DNA of 64,000 nucleotides. Origin: BOG-908 sp964244615 (GTDB taxonomy: Bacteria; Pseudomonadota; Alphaproteobacteria; Acetobacterales; Acetobacteraceae). The stretch lies in NCBI GenBank assembly GCA_964244615.1, contig CAXTJP010000002.1, positions 24,895 to 88,894 of the forward strand, written 5' to 3'. The position numbers and the translations under genes are program-made. The notes under the pieces are model-generated. The model saw only the letters and a program-made list of their open reading frames with translations. It made no database searches and had not been told where the DNA came from. Of this stretch, positions 61,970 to 64,000 are shown piece after piece. Position 1 is the first letter of the stretch. The number at the start of each line of letters is the position of its first letter.

Positions 61970-64000
61970 TCATGCAGGCACCAGCTCGCTCTCGTAGCAC
62001 TCGACCACGTCGCCCTCGCGCAGGTCGTTGTACCCGGCGAAGGAGAGGCCGCACTCGTAGCCGCGCGCCACTTCCCGCACGTCGTCCTTGAAGCGCTTGA
62101 GCTGCGACAGCTCGCCCTGGTGGATGACCACGTTGTCGCGCAGCAGGCGCACGCCGCAGCCGCGCTTGACCAGGCCCTCGGTGATCATGCAGCCGGCGAC
62201 CTTGCCGGTCTTGGTGATGTCGAAAACCTTGCGCACTTCGGCGTAGCCCAGGAAGTTCTCGCGGTATTTCGGCGCGATCTTGCCGCGTACCAACTGCTCG
62301 ATGTCGTCAGCCACCTGGTAGATGATCGAGTAGTAGCGGATCTCGACACCGTCGCGATGCGCCAGCTCGCGCGCCTGGCTGGAGGCGCGCACGTTGAAGG
62401 CGACGACGACCGCGTGGCTGGCCTTGGCCAGCTGCACGTCGCCCTCGGTGATCTGGCCGACGGTCGCGTTCAGCACGCGTACCTTGACCTCCTCGTGCTC
62501 GAGCTTCAGCACGGTGGCCTGGATCGCCTCGGCACTGCCCTGCACGTCGGCCTTGATGACGACGGCCACCTCCTTCTGCGCGCCGGCGGCGATGCGTGTC
62601 AGCATCTGCTCCAGCGTGCCGCGCGCGGCGGTGGCGCCGGCCGCCGCCTGGTCGCGCAGCTTGCGGGTGCGGAACTCGGACACCTCGCGGGCGCGCCCCT
62701 CGTTCTCGACCACGACGAACGGCTCGCCGGCCGAGGGCACGCCGCCCAGGCCCAGGATCTCGACCGGCGTGGACGGGCCGGCGGACTTGATCGGCTTGTT
62801 CTTGTCGTCGAGCAGCGCGCGCACGCGGCCCCACTCGGCGCCGCACACGACGATGTCGCCCTGGTGCAGCGTGCCGTTCTGCACCAGCAGCGTCGCCACC
62901 GGACCGCGGCCGCGATCCAGCCGGCTCTCGATGACCGAGCCTTCGGCCGCGCGGTCGGGGTTGGCTTTCAGGTCGAGGATCTCGGCCTGCAGCAGGATCG
63001 CCTCTTCCAGCTTGTCGAGTCCCGTCCGCTTGGTCGCCGAGACCTGCACGTCCTGCGTATCGCCGCCCAGATCCTCGACCACGATCTCGTGGCTCAGCAG
63101 CTCCTCTCGGACGCGCTGCGGGTTGGCGTCCGACCTGTCCATCTTGTTGATGGCGACGATGACCGGCGCGTGCGCGGCCTTGGCGTGGCGGATGGCCTCG
63201 ATGGTCTGCGGCATCACCCCGTCGTCGCCGGCCACGACCAGCACCACGATGTCGGTCACCGACGCGCCACGGGCACGCATGGAGGTGAACGCCTCGTGGC
63301 CGGGCGTGTCGATGAACGTGATCCGCGACCCGGACGGCAGCGTCACCTGGTAGGCGCCGATGTGCTGGGTGATGCCACCGGCCTCGCCGGCCGCCACGTC
63401 GGTCGCCCGCAGCGCGTCCAGGAGCGACGTCTTGCCGTGGTCGACATGGCCCATGATCGTCACCACCGGCGCGCGCGACACGAGGTCGGTATCGACGTCC
63501 TCGATACCCTCGATGCCCTGCTCGACGTCGCTCTCGGAAACGCGCCGGACACGGTGGCCGAACTCCTGCACCACCAGCTCGGCAGTGTCGGAGTCGAGCA
63601 CCTGGGTGATGGTCGCCATCACCCCCAGGCGCATCAGCGTCTTGACCACGTCGACCGCGCGCGCGGCCATGCGGTTGGCCAGTTCCTGCACGGTAATCGC
63701 GTCGGGCAACACCACGTCGCGCACGACGCGCACCTGGTCGGCGCGCAATGCCGCCAGTTCGGCCGACCGGCGCTCACGCTCGCGCTGGCGGCGCACGCTG
63801 GCCAGGCTGCGGGTCTTCTCGTCCTCGCCCTCGATCGCCGCCTGCACGTCGATGCGGCCGGCGCGGCGTCCTTCGCCCAGACCTTTCTTGGCGACCACAG
63901 GGGTCAGGACGCGACGCGGTGCGGCGACGCCGCCCGGGCGACGGACCACGCCGCGGCCCTCCTCCTCCTCCTCGCGGCCGCGCAGGCGCAGCGTCTCGGT
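61970..64000 (-). CDS. infB: Translation initiation factor IF-2, C-terminal part
   Basis: The frame is open to the right window edge, so the N-terminus is missing; 676 residues are visible. It includes an acidic-basic linker (REEEEEGRGVVRRPGG), the IF2 N-terminal region VQELANRMAARAVDVVKTLM, the GTPase domain with GHVDHGKTS, DTPGHEAF, NKMD and the later SATKR, then domains II-IV ending in SELVPA. IF-2 places initiator tRNA on the ribosome with GTP. Confidence 0.98.
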   Translation of the reverse strand, partial: TETLRLRGREEEEEGRGVVRRPGGVAAPRRVLTPVVAKKGLGEGRRAGRIDVQAAIEGEDEKTRSLASVRRQRERERRSAELAALRADQVRVVRDVVLPDAITVQELANRMAARAVDVVKTLMRLGVMATITQVLDSDTAELVVQEFGHRVRRVSESDVEQGIEGIEDVDTDLVSRAPVVTIMGHVDHGKTSLLDALRATDVAAGEAGGITQHIGAYQVTLPSGSRITFIDTPGHEAFTSMRARGASVTDIVVLVVAGDDGVMPQTIEAIRHAKAAHAPVIVAINKMDRSDANPQRVREELLSHEIVVEDLGGDTQDVQVSATKRTGLDKLEEAILLQAEILDLKANPDRAAEGSVIESRLDRGRGPVATLLVQNGTLHQGDIVVCGAEWGRVRALLDDKNKPIKSAGPSTPVEILGLGGVPSAGEPFVVVENEGRAREVSEFRTRKLRDQAAAGATAARGTLEQMLTRIAAGAQKEVAVVIKADVQGSAEAIQATVLKLEHEEVKVRVLNATVGQITEGDVQLAKASHAVVVAFNVRASSQARELAHRDGVEIRYYSIIYQVADDIEQLVRGKIAPKYRENFLGYAEVRKVFDITKTGKVAGCMITEGLVKRGCGVRLLRDNVVIHQGELSQLKRFKDDVREVARGYECGLSFAGYNDLREGDVVECYESELVPA

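Overview
The window is 64 kb of high-GC DNA that reads like a chromosome of an alphaproteobacterium, most likely an Acetobacteraceae/Rhodospirillales member able to fix CO2. The reasons are a red-type (form IC) RuBisCO operon with CbbX and a divergent CbbR, alphaproteobacterial gene neighbourhoods (hrcA-grpE ... dnaK-dnaJ, rdgB-rph, infB-rbfA), many GTG/TTG starts and ATGA-type overlaps, and several small families typical of this group (RHH_4, DUF883, DUF1289, DUF3309, DUF3429). The genus cannot be fixed from sequence alone. I see no rRNA, no convincing tRNA and no CRISPR array.

Layout. 1-9 kb: Calvin-Benson cluster (cbbY fragment, cbbR divergent from cbbL-cbbS-rpe-cbbX-cbbF-cbbP-cbbA-cbbZ). 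9-14 kb: queuosine operon on the minus strand (VOC protein, queA, tgt, small membrane protein, queF, queG, RHH protein). 14-17 kb: a polyamine-type ABC transporter in which all three parts look degenerate. 17-31 kb: envelope/housekeeping genes (DUF883/YqjE pair, rdgB, rph, ATP-grasp protein, hrcA, grpE, dnaK, dnaJ, dapB, threonine aldolase, two outer-membrane barrels), with a secreted phage-like repeat protein inserted between grpE and dnaK. 31-34.2 kb: a decayed accessory patch of transposase fragments plus a broken lysozyme-like gene next to an intact secreted protein. 34.2-43 kb: MFS transporter, aldo-keto reductase, FAD oxidoreductase and Rieske oxygenase, then a periplasmic amidohydrolase and an S10 serine carboxypeptidase. 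43-46 kb: a three-gene operon built around a membrane-anchored Clp-like AAA+ ATPase. 46-56 kb: an alcohol dehydrogenase and a tightly coupled seven-gene glycan operon (two sugar epimerases, one fused to a TIM-barrel-like domain; a B12-type radical SAM protein; four glycosyltransferases). 56-61 kb: stress/carbohydrate genes (SDR, GH15, DUF3309, DDAH-like). 61.5-64 kb: rbfA and the C-terminal part of infB.

How the genes work together. The cbb operon encodes RuBisCO, its activase, phosphoribulokinase, aldolase, epimerase and a phosphoglycolate phosphatase, under CbbR. Its fructose-bisphosphatase position is filled by a protein that keeps the fold but has lost most catalytic metal ligands (D74, E97, E98 and D118 of the pig enzyme are A, S, A and A). 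This is the most unexpected feature of the window, because the cycle would then need another FBPase elsewhere. The queuosine genes form one co-directional unit from preQ0 reduction to epoxyqueuosine reduction.

A dispersed imperfect palindrome containing TTTTGCTTCTTTT occurs four times (about 9.0, 34.2, 41.3 and 61.4 kb), each time at gene 3' ends, three times between convergent genes. It probably serves as a bidirectional terminator. Three copies share extra flanking sequence, which suggests a mobile or amplified repeat family.
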